From: Caprella mutica
Taxonomy: Eukaryota > Arthropoda > Malacostraca > Amphipoda > Caprellidae
Assembly (NCBI GenBank): GCA_947561585.1
Contig: CANNZV010002555.1
Location: forward strand, 29,379-93,378
DNA: 64,000 bases
Direction of reading: 5' to 3'
The notes beneath the pieces are model-generated. The model was not told where the DNA came from. It saw only the letters and a list, made by a program, of their open reading frames with translations, and did not search any database. Of the stretch, positions 31,803 to 43,474 are shown piece after piece. Numbering within the stretch: position 1 is the first letter of the stretch; each line of letters opens with the position of its first letter. A program made the position numbers and the translations under genes.

Positions 31803-33007
31803 TTTTCGAAATTCGATGTTGTCTAGGAGATGTTTAAATTACAGAGATTTTGCTATTTTATTATTTTGAATAATTAAATGAAGAAAAAAATTACGCACCA
31901 CCAACATGTAAATTCCAGTCTCAATGACTAAAAAATTAAGAGGAATTTTACTTTAAGTTATAAAATCTATAAATAGTAATCCGATTGTAATAGCTAGCTA
32001 CATAATGTTTTTATTGTTTCATAATATTAATCAACTATTTTGTGAACGTTTTCCATGAGGGCCGCTGAGTCAACACAACTTCAATCCGAGACTCACGTCT
32101 ATATATCCACCTTGCCCTCATATCACTGACCTAAGCCGACAGTAACCGATATGGCCAGAGACGTCAACAGTTCCCCTCTCAAGGTTGGGAACCCACCACG
32201 AGACCACTGACGAGGTTGAGAACCTTGTATGAGACGTTCCCATGAGACGACTAGGCCAATACAGATGTGGCCACTGACGAGGTTGATAACCTTGTATGAG
32301 ACGTTCCTATGAGACGATCGTGAGACGATTGGGCCAATACAACTGGGTCAACACAAGATTAATTGAAAAACAATAATTACAAATTAGTCCACTTTATTAC
32401 AATTATTCAATTTTATCAATTATAAATTTACAGTTATAATGGAAACAATAGGTAGTTAATAAATAGCAATAAACTATTTAGAATTAAAACGCAGTAAAAT
32501 ATTAAATAATCTTCAAATTTTTGAAAAAGAAAGGAATAAAATTTAATAGCGATTTATAATTGAATCATATAAATTAAGTAGAACAATAAATTTATGTTTT
32601 CAATGACTAGACATTCACTTGGAAACCATTTCCATTTAAGTGTTCAAGAAAGGGAAATAGAAATCTTTATTTTTGGTTTTTACTTCAAAATATTTTAAAA
32701 TAAATTATTAACAATTATGAGTTTGATGCTTAGGATTATTCGATTTGAACTCTGGAACTAATTATTTAATTTGAGATTTAATGTTTTGAATTTTAGGATT
32801 GAATGAAATAGGATCGAAAGTTCCAATTTATAGAATCATAAAGTAAGATTACAATTATATTTTAAATATAATATTCTTCTATAATGTTTAAACTGTATTT
32901 TAGTTTTAATGGGATTATTTTCGATGTAATTTTCTGAATATGAATAGGATAACTTAGAGATATTAACTGAACTCTAAGTTGAATTAAGATTGTAAACCAA
33001 GGTAGGG
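31803..33007 (+). other. Element A 3' noncoding region, first part
   Basis: Homologous in reverse to B 19326 down to about 18030. It contains the GC-richer island at about 32040-32350 with the repeated GAGACGTTCCCATGAGACG word. No ORF is supported. It is interrupted after CCAAGGTAGG at about 33007 by segment X. Confidence 0.8.
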
Positions 33008-33729
33008 TAAACAAATGACGTCACATATGGAATTGAAAAAATGAGAATTGTATAGGTGCGGCAAAATAATCGATAGAATATGTCAATAGACAATATGTTT
33101 GGTTAGCTTCCAGTACCTAGATACCTTTTATATATTTAAGTACGTTGTACAAAATACATCCATGTTAAAACAGTTGAGTTATAATCAACATTAACACTAC
33201 AATGTACATGGAATACTTGCGTGCCATATAATATTTTCTTTAAATATTCCATCTGTGTCTGGTTATGGATGGTATAATGCAATAATTTCCATAGTAATGT
33301 TTAATATAATACTGTATTGAATGTATTCTATAGAGTTTTTATGGATATTTCTTCATATATATTGAATAATTCGCTTGAAAAGTTGAAAACTTGCCTATGC
33401 AATTGCAACCTACCAACAGTAACCGCTAACCAGGCTTAGTGGCTGGCTACTTTACGGTTTTTACTTTACCTATGGCTAATGGGCTACACATTCTACATTA
33501 TTATTATTATTGGGGGCTGTCAGGCTGAGTACATTAGACTTTCTCAAATTACAATTAGCTATGCAATGTATGACAGTAAGTCACACTGTCACAGTATGAC
33601 TGTATGAGCATAGGCCACTCGTGACTCTGGAAAATACCTTAGGAGACTAAGGCTAACAGATGAATTTTAGAGGCTAAATGCAGCTGATTATACAGTTCCC
33701 ATTAATTTTTTACTGTATTTTAATGTTTG

Positions 33730-33957
33730 CTAAACTCCAACAGAATCAGTGATTAATAATTTAATGATTAGTCCATCAGAAAAGACCACTTTTTTTCCAG
33801 AATCCAGAGTAGAGCAAAGCTGCATAGGATGATAGGTACTAGCAATGTCTTCATAGATAGGATAGCCAATAGTCTGGCCTCCTAGCCTTAACTTCATGTC
33901 CCACTCTGCATTATGTGTCCCCTGACTCCTGTGTCCTGCCACAGCAGCAGATTCAGA
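33730..33957 (-). other. Exon-like open segment in X, unrecognised
   Basis: Minus-strand open frame of about 70 codons with protein-like composition (LRLGGQTIGYPIYEDIAS) ending at TAG 33732-33730. The only in-frame Met is internal and the 5' end could be an acceptor (CTGTGGCAG). I do not recognise the product. It overlaps the edge of the foldback at 33942-34398. Confidence 0.25.
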
Positions 33958-34398
33958 ATCTCATGCAGCTAAATTAATGGTTAGGTGCATAGGAATTAAT
34001 TCAAGATTTCCTGCAGTCTGCAGAGAGTGAGAGATCTACAATTACTAAAATTGGGCTCATATTTATTGCTCAGTAAAATACTTGTAGTAAATATAGGAGG
34101 AAATTAAGGATTGTTCACGCAGAAAATGTCCCATATTCTGCAGAGTTTTGGATAAATGTTCCATATTCTGCAGTCTTCTTCTAACACCCAGACTGCAGAA
34201 TATGGAACATTTTTTCAAATACTCTGCCACAAATGTGAGCCCAATTTTAGAAATTGTAGATCTCTGCAGACGCCAGACGGCGGAAAATCTTGAATTAATT
34301 CCTATGTTACCATTCATTTAGCTACGGTAGATTTAGAGTTAATTCCTGTGTAACCATTAATTCAGCTGCAGGAGATTCTGAATCTGCTTATTCTGCTA
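33942..34398. repeat. Foldback / MITE-like inverted repeat in X
   Basis: The left arm (about 33942-34070: GCAGATTCAGAATCTC, GGAATTAATTCAAGATTT, AAATTGGGCTCA) reappears reverse-complemented at about 34227-34398. The right arm carries an extra ~50-bp internal duplication. A second, nested hairpin (AAATGTTCCATATTCTGCAG at 34154-34173 with its complement ending at 34212) sits in the loop. Confidence 0.8.
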
Positions 34399-35177
34399 TT
34401 GACTCAGTACTGAGAGTCAGAGAACCAGTCTGAATGTCAGCAAGTTAGGTATATTCAATGATCAATCCACTACTAAATATTTGTATAATGGTATAGAATA
34501 GGAAAAATTATTTAATTAACTCAATTTTTTCCTTGGAGAGGTCTTTTTAAGTTTTGATTAGCTACAAATTTCCTCATTGACAATCACAATATATTAGTAG
34601 TTTTTTCAAATTTCCAGCAATGACCTCAATCATTGGCAATGATTTGTTCTTAAAATAATATATCAATTGTTAATTTGTTGATTTCTAAATTAGTTTGTAT
34701 GTTAAGGTTCATTAATTTTTCTAATCATGTTTTCAGATTGATTTTCATTTTTGAAAACTCAGAACTTAAAATATTTGGTGGTACAGAATTTCCACTGTTT
34801 TATCACAATAAAATAATCCTGATTACAATCTCATAGCTACAAGGTGATCAATATTCGCATGGGTCCAGGGTATATCCATTTTTCAAGGTAATTAAAAAAA
34901 TGTCTGTTAATAGTAGAATAGTTGATGACACAGATTTTCAATGGATCAGAAAGTTATAATTTTTTTTATTCCTAATATAGTTTTATTTATTAATTTACTT
35001 TCTACAATATTTGGATATAATATGTAATATGTATTACTTTATGATAATATTTTTGTGTCAAGTGCATTTTTAGTTTTTAAATTTGGATTGATTTTTGCAT
35101 TTGATAGTATCCAATCAAAATCTCAATCTTGAATAATTTCATATGATCTTATTAATTTAGTTTTTAATATTTTTCAG

Positions 35178-35276
35178 CTGCAGCATACTCTTGGGACTAG
35201 ACTTTACATGCTATTGGAAACTGGAGCACAGAGTATTGCACCATTTAGAATGGTGGTGAAGGAAATAATACTCTAG
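35178..35276 (+). other. Exon-like open segment in X after a splice-acceptor-like TTTTCAG
   Basis: 32 codons (LQHTLGTRLYMLLETGAQS...) follow TTTTCAG (35171-35177) and end in TAG at 35274-35276. It could be a terminal exon remnant. I do not recognise it, and a segment this short is weak evidence. Confidence 0.2.
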
Positions 35277-35754
35277 GCATTGACGAAATATACTTCAATT
35301 GTATAGAAAGAAGGTTAATTTTCTTATTGAATAACTATTTATTTATATTAATAATTTTATATTCCTAATAGAATCACTTGTTGTATATCTTACTCTCAAG
35401 AATCACTTGTGGTATATCTTACTCTCAAATAAAAACACTAGGGAAGTAGTGGAATAATCGTGATAATTTTATTTTGAGATTCAGTGAATCTCAAAAACAC
35501 ATCATCAGTGAATATATAGAATTGAATGTTCCCTATAATTACATTTTCTCATCCCTGTGGATTTGTTTGTCAAATAAAAGTATGCTACAATGCAAATAAA
35601 TTATAGTTAAAATATATTGTTTATAACTATCCTAAAGAGTGTTAATTCAAAGATGCTGAAAAACATCAAATAATTCATTAACTATTTTACAACCACTGAA
35701 GAGGGAAAATCTATACTTAATTAAAATAATACTACTAGTCTACTTTAAATATAT

Positions 35755-35915
35755 ATTGTGTGTCCACAAAAAATATATCCACTGACTTGATTATGCATGT
35801 TATCGTTCTATGATAACATGCATAATGTATTGATACCATAGATACGTAGATTAATTGATGAATTATTTGTAGTACTTATATTCAATGGCTGTGGATACAT
35901 TTTTTAATATTTATT
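35755..35915. repeat. MITE-like inverted repeat with perfect 15-bp hairpin, in X
   Basis: ATTATGCATGTTATC (35790-35804) pairs perfectly with 35812-35826 across a 7-nt loop. Outer arms with AAAAAATATATCCAC near 35769 and its imperfect complement near 35895-35912 extend the foldback. Confidence 0.6.
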
Positions 35916-36006
35916 TACATAAACTCTTTCAGTTTAAAATACCTTATAATGTCCTAATCAAATATGTACATGAAAAACAACCACAAATTTCAGTGATAAT
36001 TATACC

Positions 36007-36279
36007 TTTTCACTCTGAATATTCATTCTTCGCTTGTTCACTGCATGGTTAAGGCCCGCTTCACACTTGCCTTTTTAACACCGTGGAAAAAAGCTCTTCT
36101 TTACATGTGTTTACACTTGCGTTTTTTTATCGCTGATAGAAAAAACACATAAAATTTTTACTTCAGCGATAAAAAACTCATGCGTGAAGCATTTTCTCCG
36201 CACTGTTCAAAATGCAAGTGTGAAGCATGCTGTAATCTTGCAATTAACAAACGAAGAATGAATATTCATAGTGAAAACT
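36007..36279. repeat. MITE-like element (~270 bp) with long terminal inverted repeats, in X
   Basis: The left arm TTTTCAC(T)CTGAATATTCATTCTTCG pairs with the right arm ending at 36279 with about two mismatches in 32. GCTTCACACTTGC recurs inverted further in, and TTTTTATCGCTGA forms an inner stem. No ORF. Confidence 0.8.
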
Positions 36280-36833
36280 TCAATGAAATTCAAATGTTAC
36301 TGAAGTTGTTCTATTTCCAAATAGTTTACAAGGAAGAAGTGTAAGCACCCTGTATTATAATGTCTACCATTATAATTTTCTTTTCATTTTATTCACTGCC
36401 TTTTAGAAGTAAAATCAAGAAGAATAACCTTCGCGCAATGACAAAAAAGTCACCCTCACTCTTTGCTCACCTTTTCTTAAACTATGTCCATCAGCTCAAA
36501 ATTGTTTTTACTTGTTAATATTATAATAAGAGGCGGAGAAAATGAGATCAGGATACAGTTTTTCCGTCTATTGGGTAACGATTTATAAATATTTGAAAAA
36601 GCGGAAACATTTTTGTGGCCATACTGTAAAAGAAAAATTGTGTGTTCACTCAACCCCATGCTTTACAACATTAACTAGCTATATTATTCAGTCACCAAAC
36701 ATAAGTTCAATGAATATATATTTATTAATTAATGATTTAGCTGTTTTCTAACTTTTTATTATAGTTAATAGCTACTCATGATTGAATGGGTGGTAGAAAT
36801 AATGTCACAATTTTGAAACTGAATGATTTATCT

Positions 36834-37048
36834 TCAAATTTTTTTCATATTACATTTTTTCTTCCGGTTTTCATCTTTAGCATTACTATTTAAGATTTGA
36901 ATGCGAAAATATATTCTGCATCGGATATAATATTCTAAAACTTCTCGAGGAATATTTGAAATCTTCATAGCACATTCACGATAAAGATTCGCAACAGCAT
37001 TATATTCTTCGATCAGCTCTAAGTTGTGATGTTTTCGGACGATATTTT
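36834..37048 (-). other. Putative terminal exon of an unrecognised spliced gene in X
   Basis: Open to TGA at 36836-36834. It follows a TTGCAG acceptor (37050-37049) and has a coherent protein-like frame (NIVRKHHNLELIEEYN, then IPREVLEYYIRCRIYFRI), ending in a Lys/Arg-rich, NLS-like tail. The exon starts with two bases that complete a codon begun by the upstream exon at 37256-37399. The 207-bp interval between them has GT...AG ends. I do not recognise the family. It may be an accessory DNA-binding protein of a transposon, but that is a guess. Confidence 0.5.
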
Positions 37049-37255
37049 CTGCAATCACCAAACTTACTTCATATTAATCATTCATTGTGTTCATTTTGCA
37101 TCCTCCATAGTTCTTCATGCTAGTTCAAATACCAAATTCACCTATGTTGATATAACCAAGGTATGTAGCTAATTATTTATAAGATTAGAAGTAGCTAATT
37201 ATTTAATGAAGACCTCAATATTTCACAAAAATATACACTCTGTTCTAAATCTTAC

Positions 37256-37399
37256 CATTGACATTACCAATATCTTGCATTGGCTCACAATAAATGGGTC
37301 CAAACGATGTGCCTGGGAGTGGTGCCTGTGATTCCAAATATTGAATGTTTCTATCAACTTCACCTATTGTATCACCAGGGCTTTTCATCTTATTAGGAC
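37256..37399 (-). other. Putative internal exon of an unrecognised spliced gene in X
   Basis: 144 nt bounded by an acceptor (ATTTTTAG) and a donor (AATG|GTAAG). It is open in only one frame (NKMKSPGDTIGEVDRNIQYL...). Entry and exit phases are both 1, and the exit phase matches the exon at 36834-37048. I could not find an upstream exon with a matching phase; the candidate near 37610-37660 does not fit. Confidence 0.5.
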
Positions 37400-37954
37400 C
37401 TAAAAATTAAATGGTTAAGTATGTGGAATAAATCAATAACAGCTTAGCTTCCAAATGATCATAAAATTGACAAATGAAAAAAATTATCTACATAGCTATA
37501 AATCCTCAAGAAATTTTGTATATTTCTATAATGATTTATAAATATAAGATTGGCTTCTTTTTTAATTGTGATATCTACTTACATGCAATTGTATTGTTGT
37601 TCATACCTAATGTTATGCCGTACAGCTCTTACTTCTCTTGAATGACGAGACCCTGTGATTTATGAATGGTGAGCAAGTGTGAAAAATACAAAACATAGAA
37701 CATTACTATTTCCCCTAACAGTTTGTTGAAAAAACTTCACGTAAAGTGATAAATGATGATAATTATTTATTGTAGATAATATAGGATATTGAACTAAAAA
37801 TATTTATCTTTGAGAGACCAGCTTTTATAAACACATATAGCCTAGATAGTACTCAAAAAATATTTCAAACAGTTAATTCATTGATACAGTGATATTTGCC
37901 ATTTGATTATGTTAAACCTCATTCAAAAAGAGTTTTTGGAAATATCCAACAATA

Positions 37955-38425
37955 TCTAAAAGCTGAGCGGCGTACTAATGTATGGATCGCCACAGTACAT
38001 TCTATCAAATGGTCTCAACATAAATGGTTGTTATCTAGTTTGTTGTACTGCACAGTTCATGATTGTTTGATGATCTAGTAGGGGAGTTTGGGGCCGGCAT
38101 GCCCGTGACGCCCCCCGATACTTCCAACTCATAAGTTTTTACTTTCACCTCAGACCAAAAGTTTATAATTTTTACCTCATAAAAAACTATTACAGTTTTC
38201 TATGATAATTTTGATTTTCTATTCCAAATTGAACATCTCAAATAATTAAACAGGGTATTATTAACATTGAATTCAGGTGCAGTCAGTCATTAATTTGATA
38301 CAATAATCATCAAATCCACTCCATAGCTATATCATAAATCTTCATTCAAATTACCTATTTGATAGAACGTACAGTGATGCGCCGTACTGTGTTGAGCCGC
38401 TCAGCTTTTACATATGTATCAAAAT
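37955..38425. repeat. Inverted-repeat (MITE-like) structure in X
   Basis: TAAAAGCTGAGCGGC near 37957 and a downstream ACAGTACATTCTATCAAAT reappear reverse-complemented at about 38350-38420. The spacer contains a short GC-rich patch (about 38080-38120). The ORF at 37896-38078 falls within the left arm and is not supported as a gene. Confidence 0.65.
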
Positions 38426-38469
38426 ATGTTTAATTAACAAACTAACCTGAGGATATTGAACCTTGACTA

Positions 38470-38619
38470 GACTCTGAAGCAAAGGACTTAGAGTACCTAT
38501 GGGTTCACAACTTCACAGTGGCCAGTGGGAGCAGCATCACTAAGAAAAAGCTTCAAATTTTGATCAGGAACTGCATCATCAGTGATTTTCCTGAAGTTTT
38601 TTGTATTTTGGAGGCTTAA
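38470..38619 (+). other. Exon-like open segment in X, plus strand, unrecognised
   Basis: 49 codons ending in TAA at 38617-38619, with protein-like text (DSEAKDLEYLWVHNF..., LQILIRNCIISDFPEV). An AG just before the segment could be an acceptor. It is on the strand opposite to the exons at 36834-37399, so X may hold pieces of more than one gene. Confidence 0.3.
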
Positions 38620-39598
38620 TATTAAGCAATTCAAACTTCAACATTCTTTTCAGTTGCAAATAAATTATTGAAGTGTCTACTACATATCTTAGCATATTGT
38701 GTATTAATTTTATCTTTTCTATTACACTTTACAGTCTAAATTCTTGAAAGCTTTTTATTTTTTGGAAATGAACAATAGGTACTCAACATTCTCTTCATCA
38801 ATTTCTTTGCATCCAATTTCCAAATACAGCACAAGAATTATTATATATTTTTGGCATTGTCACCTAATGAAGTAGGCAAGTATTATAACAGTCTAAAGTC
38901 TGGACTTATATCTCAAGAATTTTTATCAAAAATGTTATCTAGGAAAAATTTACATAGGTACCTGGTAGGCCTACCTAATATATTAGTATTATAGGTAGTA
39001 TAAAAAAAAAGAAAATTATTTCACTCTTTATAGCTAGCTAGGATATGTCCAAAAATTTTAACTAGGCACCTACATTTTTCTCTTCAAACTTCAAAGGTAC
39101 CTAGTTTAAATGTAATTTGTTAAAATCTATTTTTTGAAATACCTAGGTAGTACCTACCAGATTGGCTGCTTGGTACTTAATAAGTCTTATAAGATGGCTT
39201 ATTGGCAAACTTATAGTTGAAAAGTGTAAGAAAACTTATTGTCTATTGTAAAAGATTATTTTAAGCACATTTTGACGAATGAAATTTTCCATAAAAATTC
39301 TTATTTAATCAGATAAATGCAAAATTGTCTTAAATCCTTCAGTCACCTTTGCTCTACTGAAGGATTTGAAGGCTATTAAGTAGAATATTATTAGTCAATA
39401 GAGTGTAAAACGTCATAAAAACACAATTTTATTTAAGTTAATTTCCATGAAAACGCACATTTAACTGGATAACAGCAAAGTTCTTATTTAAAAATAACAG
39501 AAACACCATGATGTGACGTCATTCTGTCACGTGACTCACGTCTTTGTAGTATTTTTGGATGTTCCAATATTGTACTTAGTATACTTGTCTATCTATTT

Positions 39599-39982
39599 AC
39601 TATGATTGGAATAGTCACCATACTTTTTGAATATTCAAATTCTATGATGAGAATACTAATCTGCTAGCAAATCAAATACTAAAACTAAAAATTCTGAATT
39701 TATAAAACAATTAATGAATTAATAGTTTATTTTCTTTTGTTTCATAGAATAGTTTGTGTTTCGAACTTTGAAAAATTTTAAGAAAATTCTTAGGATATTT
39801 TCAAATAAGGTTAGATTGTAGGGGTTTAGTAATGGTATTACTATATATTCTATATAACTACATATATTCCCTATATTTTAATCTAATCTTAGAATTTGTT
39901 TACTAACACTATATACCTAGGAGATGGCACTTGATGTGAGACTTAGTTGCAATTGACCTGTATTAACGGGGGGAGGGAGTGA
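39599..39982 (+). other. Element A 3' noncoding region, last part, with polypurine tract
   Basis: Resumes the sequence homologous to B (about 18005 down to 17641) and ends in the purine tract GGGGGGAGGGAGTGA at about 39968-39982, directly before the 3' LTR. No ORF. Confidence 0.88.
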
Positions 39983-40888
39983 TATTAACAATCGATCTGA
40001 TTATAACAATCGATCTAATTATAACAATCGACCTAATTAATTTACTGATCTATTGTTAATACGCAGAAGTATTTTAATCTTTATAAAGATTATAATCTTT
40101 AACAAGATTATAAACTTTATAATCATGTACTACTCTTCAATAGCTAATCAAGGAAGAGGTGTTAGGAAATTCCAACTCATATTTATGGTTATGTTATTCA
40201 GTCCCAAACTCATGTGAGAACACTCACATCGACTCATATTTATGACTATGTTATTCAGTCCTAAACTCATGTAAACTCATGCAAGAACACGAATTCAATT
40301 ATATTATTAACTTTGATGTCGCCGTTCTTAACTCTTTGATAAAGCCAAACTTACCACCCAAGACCTGGGAAAACTCTGGGCTCATTTGGCCTTCAACCTC
40401 CCTATAAAACCCAATTGAGAATCATTTCAGTTGTTCAGTTCAAACCCTTCAACGTCACTCCTTGACGTGTTCCCCGGTACACCGTGTGTCTAACATAAAG
40501 TGTTCGAGCTTTATCGATCTAGAACTCTTGATCAAGTTAACTCTTGAATAACATTCCATAATAGTGACTGAGCGAATTAAGTGCCGATAGACTTATTTTA
40601 ATCAAGCTTACTAACACTGTTCAAGGAAGAAATAAACACAAATTAATTAATCGACATTTTACTCAAACTTTATACAGTGTAAACCAATTGATTTATTATA
40701 TTAGATTGTGTTACCGTGACTTTCATTTACCCCACTTGATTGTAATTATTGAATTATAAAGGCAATTGTTATTTAATTTGATCAACTGTATTAATGAAGA
40801 CTAAGAACCTGCAAATTAACTAAGAAGTCTTTTTTCGTCTTTGAGGAAAATAAAACAACGACTAGAATCAGAGAAAAGAAAGTTAATA
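39983..40888 (+). repeat. Element A 3' LTR (906 bp)
   Basis: TATTAAC...GTTAATA ends, followed by GCTGT at 40889-40893, the target duplication matching 9757-9761. It differs from the 5' LTR by one missing 28-bp unit and scattered substitutions. The ORF at 40841-41158 simply runs from LTR into satellite. Confidence 0.95.
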
Positions 40889-41835
40889 GCTGTAGATATA
40901 TCGTTTATTGTAGATAGATCCTTTGCTGTAGATAGATCCTATACTGTAGATAGATCTCCTGCTGTAGATAGATCCTTTGATGTAGATAGATCCTTTGCTG
41001 TAGATAGATCCTTTACTGTAGATAGATTTTTTGCTGTAGATAGATTCTTTGTTGTAGATAGATCCTTTTCTGTAGATAGATCTTTTGTAGTAGATAGATC
41101 ATTTATTGTAGATAGATCCACTGATGTAAATAGATCCAAGATCATTTGCTATAAATAAATATATAAATCCTTTGCCGTAGATAGATCCTCTGTAGATAGA
41201 TCCTTCGCTGTAGATAAATCCTTTTCTGTAGATAGATCCTTTTCTGTAGATAGATCCTTTTCTGTAGATAGATCCTTTACTGTAGATGAAAGCTTTGCTT
41301 CAGAGAGATCCCATACAGTAAAATGGATCTTTGCTGTAGATAGATCCTTTGCTGTAGATAGATCCTTTGCTGTAGATAAATCCTTTTTTGTAGATAAATC
41401 CTTTGCTGTAGATAGAACCTTTGCTGTAGATAGATACTTTCCTGTAGATAGATCCTTTGTAGTAGATAGATCCTTTACTGTAGATATATCCCATATTGTA
41501 GATAGATCTTTTGCTGTTGATAGATCCTTAACTGTAAACTACTGTAGATTGATCATATGATGTAGATAGATCCTTTACTGTAGATAGATCCTTTGCTGTA
41601 GAAAGATCCTTTCCTGTATATAGATCCTTTCCTGTAGATAGATCATTTGCTGTAGATAGAACTTTTGCTGTTAATAGATCTTTTGCTGTAGATAGATCCT
41701 TTGCTGTCTATAGATCCTTTCCTGTAGATGGATCCTTCGCTGTATATAGCTACTTTACTGTAGATAGATCCTTTGCTGTGGATTGATTTTTTGCTGTAGA
41801 TTGATCCTTCGCTGTAGATAGATCCTTTACTGTTG
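40889..41835. repeat. 18-bp minisatellite array, middle block
   Basis: Same GTAGATAGATCCTTTGCT family, resuming after element A. The AT-rich marker CTATAAATAAATATATAAAT is at about 41150-41168. It ends at the ACTGTTG target duplication (41829-41835) of the next insertion. Confidence 0.97.
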
Positions 41836-43474
41836 TCAAATATAATTCCATTATTCAATTTGAAGAGTGGCGGATTTTTCTGGCAGTACATTTTTATTTA
41901 TAAAATAACACTAAATTCATGCAAGACCTTTGTTTGTGTCACTGCCCGGAAAATCCTCACCACTGAAATAATCTTTTCCCTGAGATCCTCAGCAGGTGAT
42001 TCATTATAGCAGAACTTTGACGCGGGAATCTGGTATGGAAAATCGAGATAATGGTTTGCAGAGTGAGGAGAGGACCTTATATTCATATCTATATATCCAC
42101 TAAGGCAGTGAAAACTTGGCTACTGGTAGAATCATGCACAATATGCTCGTCTGAAGATTGGCCCATCTAACAAACTGCTTTCTAGCTACTTGAGGATCAT
42201 GAGTATCGCCCTGAAAACTTCATTCTTCAGTAACAGGGTAATAGCTGGTTCCTGCGATATGGGCTAAGATGTAGCGACTACGCACTGATTGACTGATGGC
42301 GGCTCCCTGTTCTTGCTCCTATGGTCCACTAAATATGGGTATGTGTATACAAACCTCGTATGGTCTTGTTTAGTGTTGTTAAATCCTTAACGTCCCAAAT
42401 TTCACTCCTTCCCCTATAAAATTTACATAACTTTAAATATCCAGAAATCTCCGCTAGGTATAATCACTTTATTAATTAAAACTATAACTAACTATTCATT
42501 TATAGCTAATCTAGGGTGTATTACGAACGGTATATTACATGGGTCTACCTGATCCTTTTGGCTTCAATGTGAATTTAATTTTGCCAATACTTTGAGCTAA
42601 CGGAATTAGGAAATGGACCCTATATTTTATACTCGTGTTCCATGTGTAATTGAGCTCGCTTTCTTAATGATTAAAGATAACTATTGATTAAAGATAACTA
42701 TTGATTAAAGATAACTATTGATTAAAGATAACTATTGATTAAAGATAACCATTGATTAAAGATAACTATTGATTAAAGATAACTATTGATTAAAGATAAC
42801 TATTGATTAAAGATAACTATTGATTAAAGATAACTATTGATTAAAGATAACTATTGATTAAAGATAACTATTGATTAAAGATAACTATTTATTAAAGATA
42901 ACTATTGATTAAAGATAACTATTGATTAAAGATAACTATTGATTAAAGATAACTATTGATTAAAGATAACTATTGATTAAAGATAACTATTGATTAAAGA
43001 TAACTATTGATTAAAGATAACTATTGATTAAAGATAACTATTGATTAAAGATAACTATTGATTAAAGATAACTATAACTATGTCATTACGAATAAAATTA
43101 CAATTTTCTAATTTCATTTTGTCTAATTTGTTTTCAATATTAGTAAAACAAATCTGCGTTCAATTTTCATCCTTGTACTTTCTCTCATCTATCATTTTCC
43201 CATTTCATTTACTACGTGTTCTATCCCTCAGGTTGCAAGACTGGTGACATGCGGTGCGGTTTCTTCCCGCTTGCCCAGGTGCTCACTCGTTTGCCTCAAT
43301 GACCGCATGGGACATATCCATTGAACTATTCCATTTTAAATAGTAAATCCAATTCTATGAATAATCGCAATATTCAGTGAAATTACAGTTTAATAATTCT
43401 TTTCCGTATCATTTTCTTGTGGAAATTAGGCTAGTTCAAGTATATTCCGTTACATTTATAACTTTTTCTGTATA
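41836..43474. mobile_element. 1639-bp insertion of unknown class with 7-bp target duplication
   Basis: ACTGTTG occurs on both sides (41829-41835 and 43475-43481). The paralogous array copy at about 49868-49890 has it once, uninterrupted, so this is an insertion. The ends show no inverted repeat and no poly(A) tail. Inside are a 62-codon ATG-started minus-strand ORF (41898-42086, unrecognised), unique sequence at about 42100-42660, a 17-bp tandem array (42668-43075), and unique sequence to 43474. No transposase or RT motif was seen. Confidence 0.8.
42668..43075. repeat. 17-bp tandem repeat, 24 copies
   Basis: The unit GATTAAAGATAACTATT is repeated without length change over 408 bp (24.0 copies). 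Only two single-base variants were seen (C near 42750, T at about 42890). Such homogeneity indicates recent amplification. Unlike the 18-bp array, the period is not a multiple of three and the unit carries stops. Confidence 0.97.

Larger units (their letters stand above)
33008..39598. mobile_element. Segment X: ~6.6-kb insertion in element A, unclassified
   Basis: A's 3' region reads CCAAGGTAGG to about 33007 and resumes at TATGATTGGAAT at about 39599. In B these stretches are separated only by a few bases. A TA duplication is possible but the ends are not clean. A 13-bp word around the palindrome TGACGTCA occurs inverted near both ends (33014-33026 and 39511-39523), which may be a terminal-repeat remnant or chance. 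It holds several foldbacks and unrecognised exon-like segments on both strands. It could be a DNA transposon with a spliced gene, a gene-capturing element or a composite. No transposase or RT motif was seen. Confidence 0.75.
9762..40888 (+). mobile_element. Element A: env-bearing Gypsy-type (Metaviridae) LTR retroelement, degenerate, interrupted by B and by X
   Basis: The LTRs at 9762-10695 and 39983-40888 share TATTAAC...GTTAATA ends and are flanked by the same 5 bp of satellite, GCTGT (9757-9761 and 40889-40893). Removing element B with one target copy, and the ~6.6-kb insert X, leaves about 12.1 kb, close to B's 12.44 kb. Gag is open. Pol has TAA at 14736 and TGA at 15243 and is then split by B. 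Env has three frame-breaking deletions. The LTRs differ by a 28-bp repeat unit and several substitutions, so A is older than B. Confidence 0.95.

Noticed and set aside
33014..39523. TGACGTCA-centred 13-mers as terminal inverted repeats of X
   Set aside because: The match is built on an 8-bp palindrome and lies at different distances from the two junctions, so it is too weak to define transposon ends.
42100..42420. Possible rRNA or tRNA fragment in the 1.6-kb insertion
   Set aside because: The sequence is GC-richer than its surroundings, but I could not match any conserved rRNA helix or a cloverleaf with A and B boxes.
42668..43075. CRISPR-like regular array
   Set aside because: The 17-bp units are directly contiguous with no unique spacers, in a eukaryotic context.
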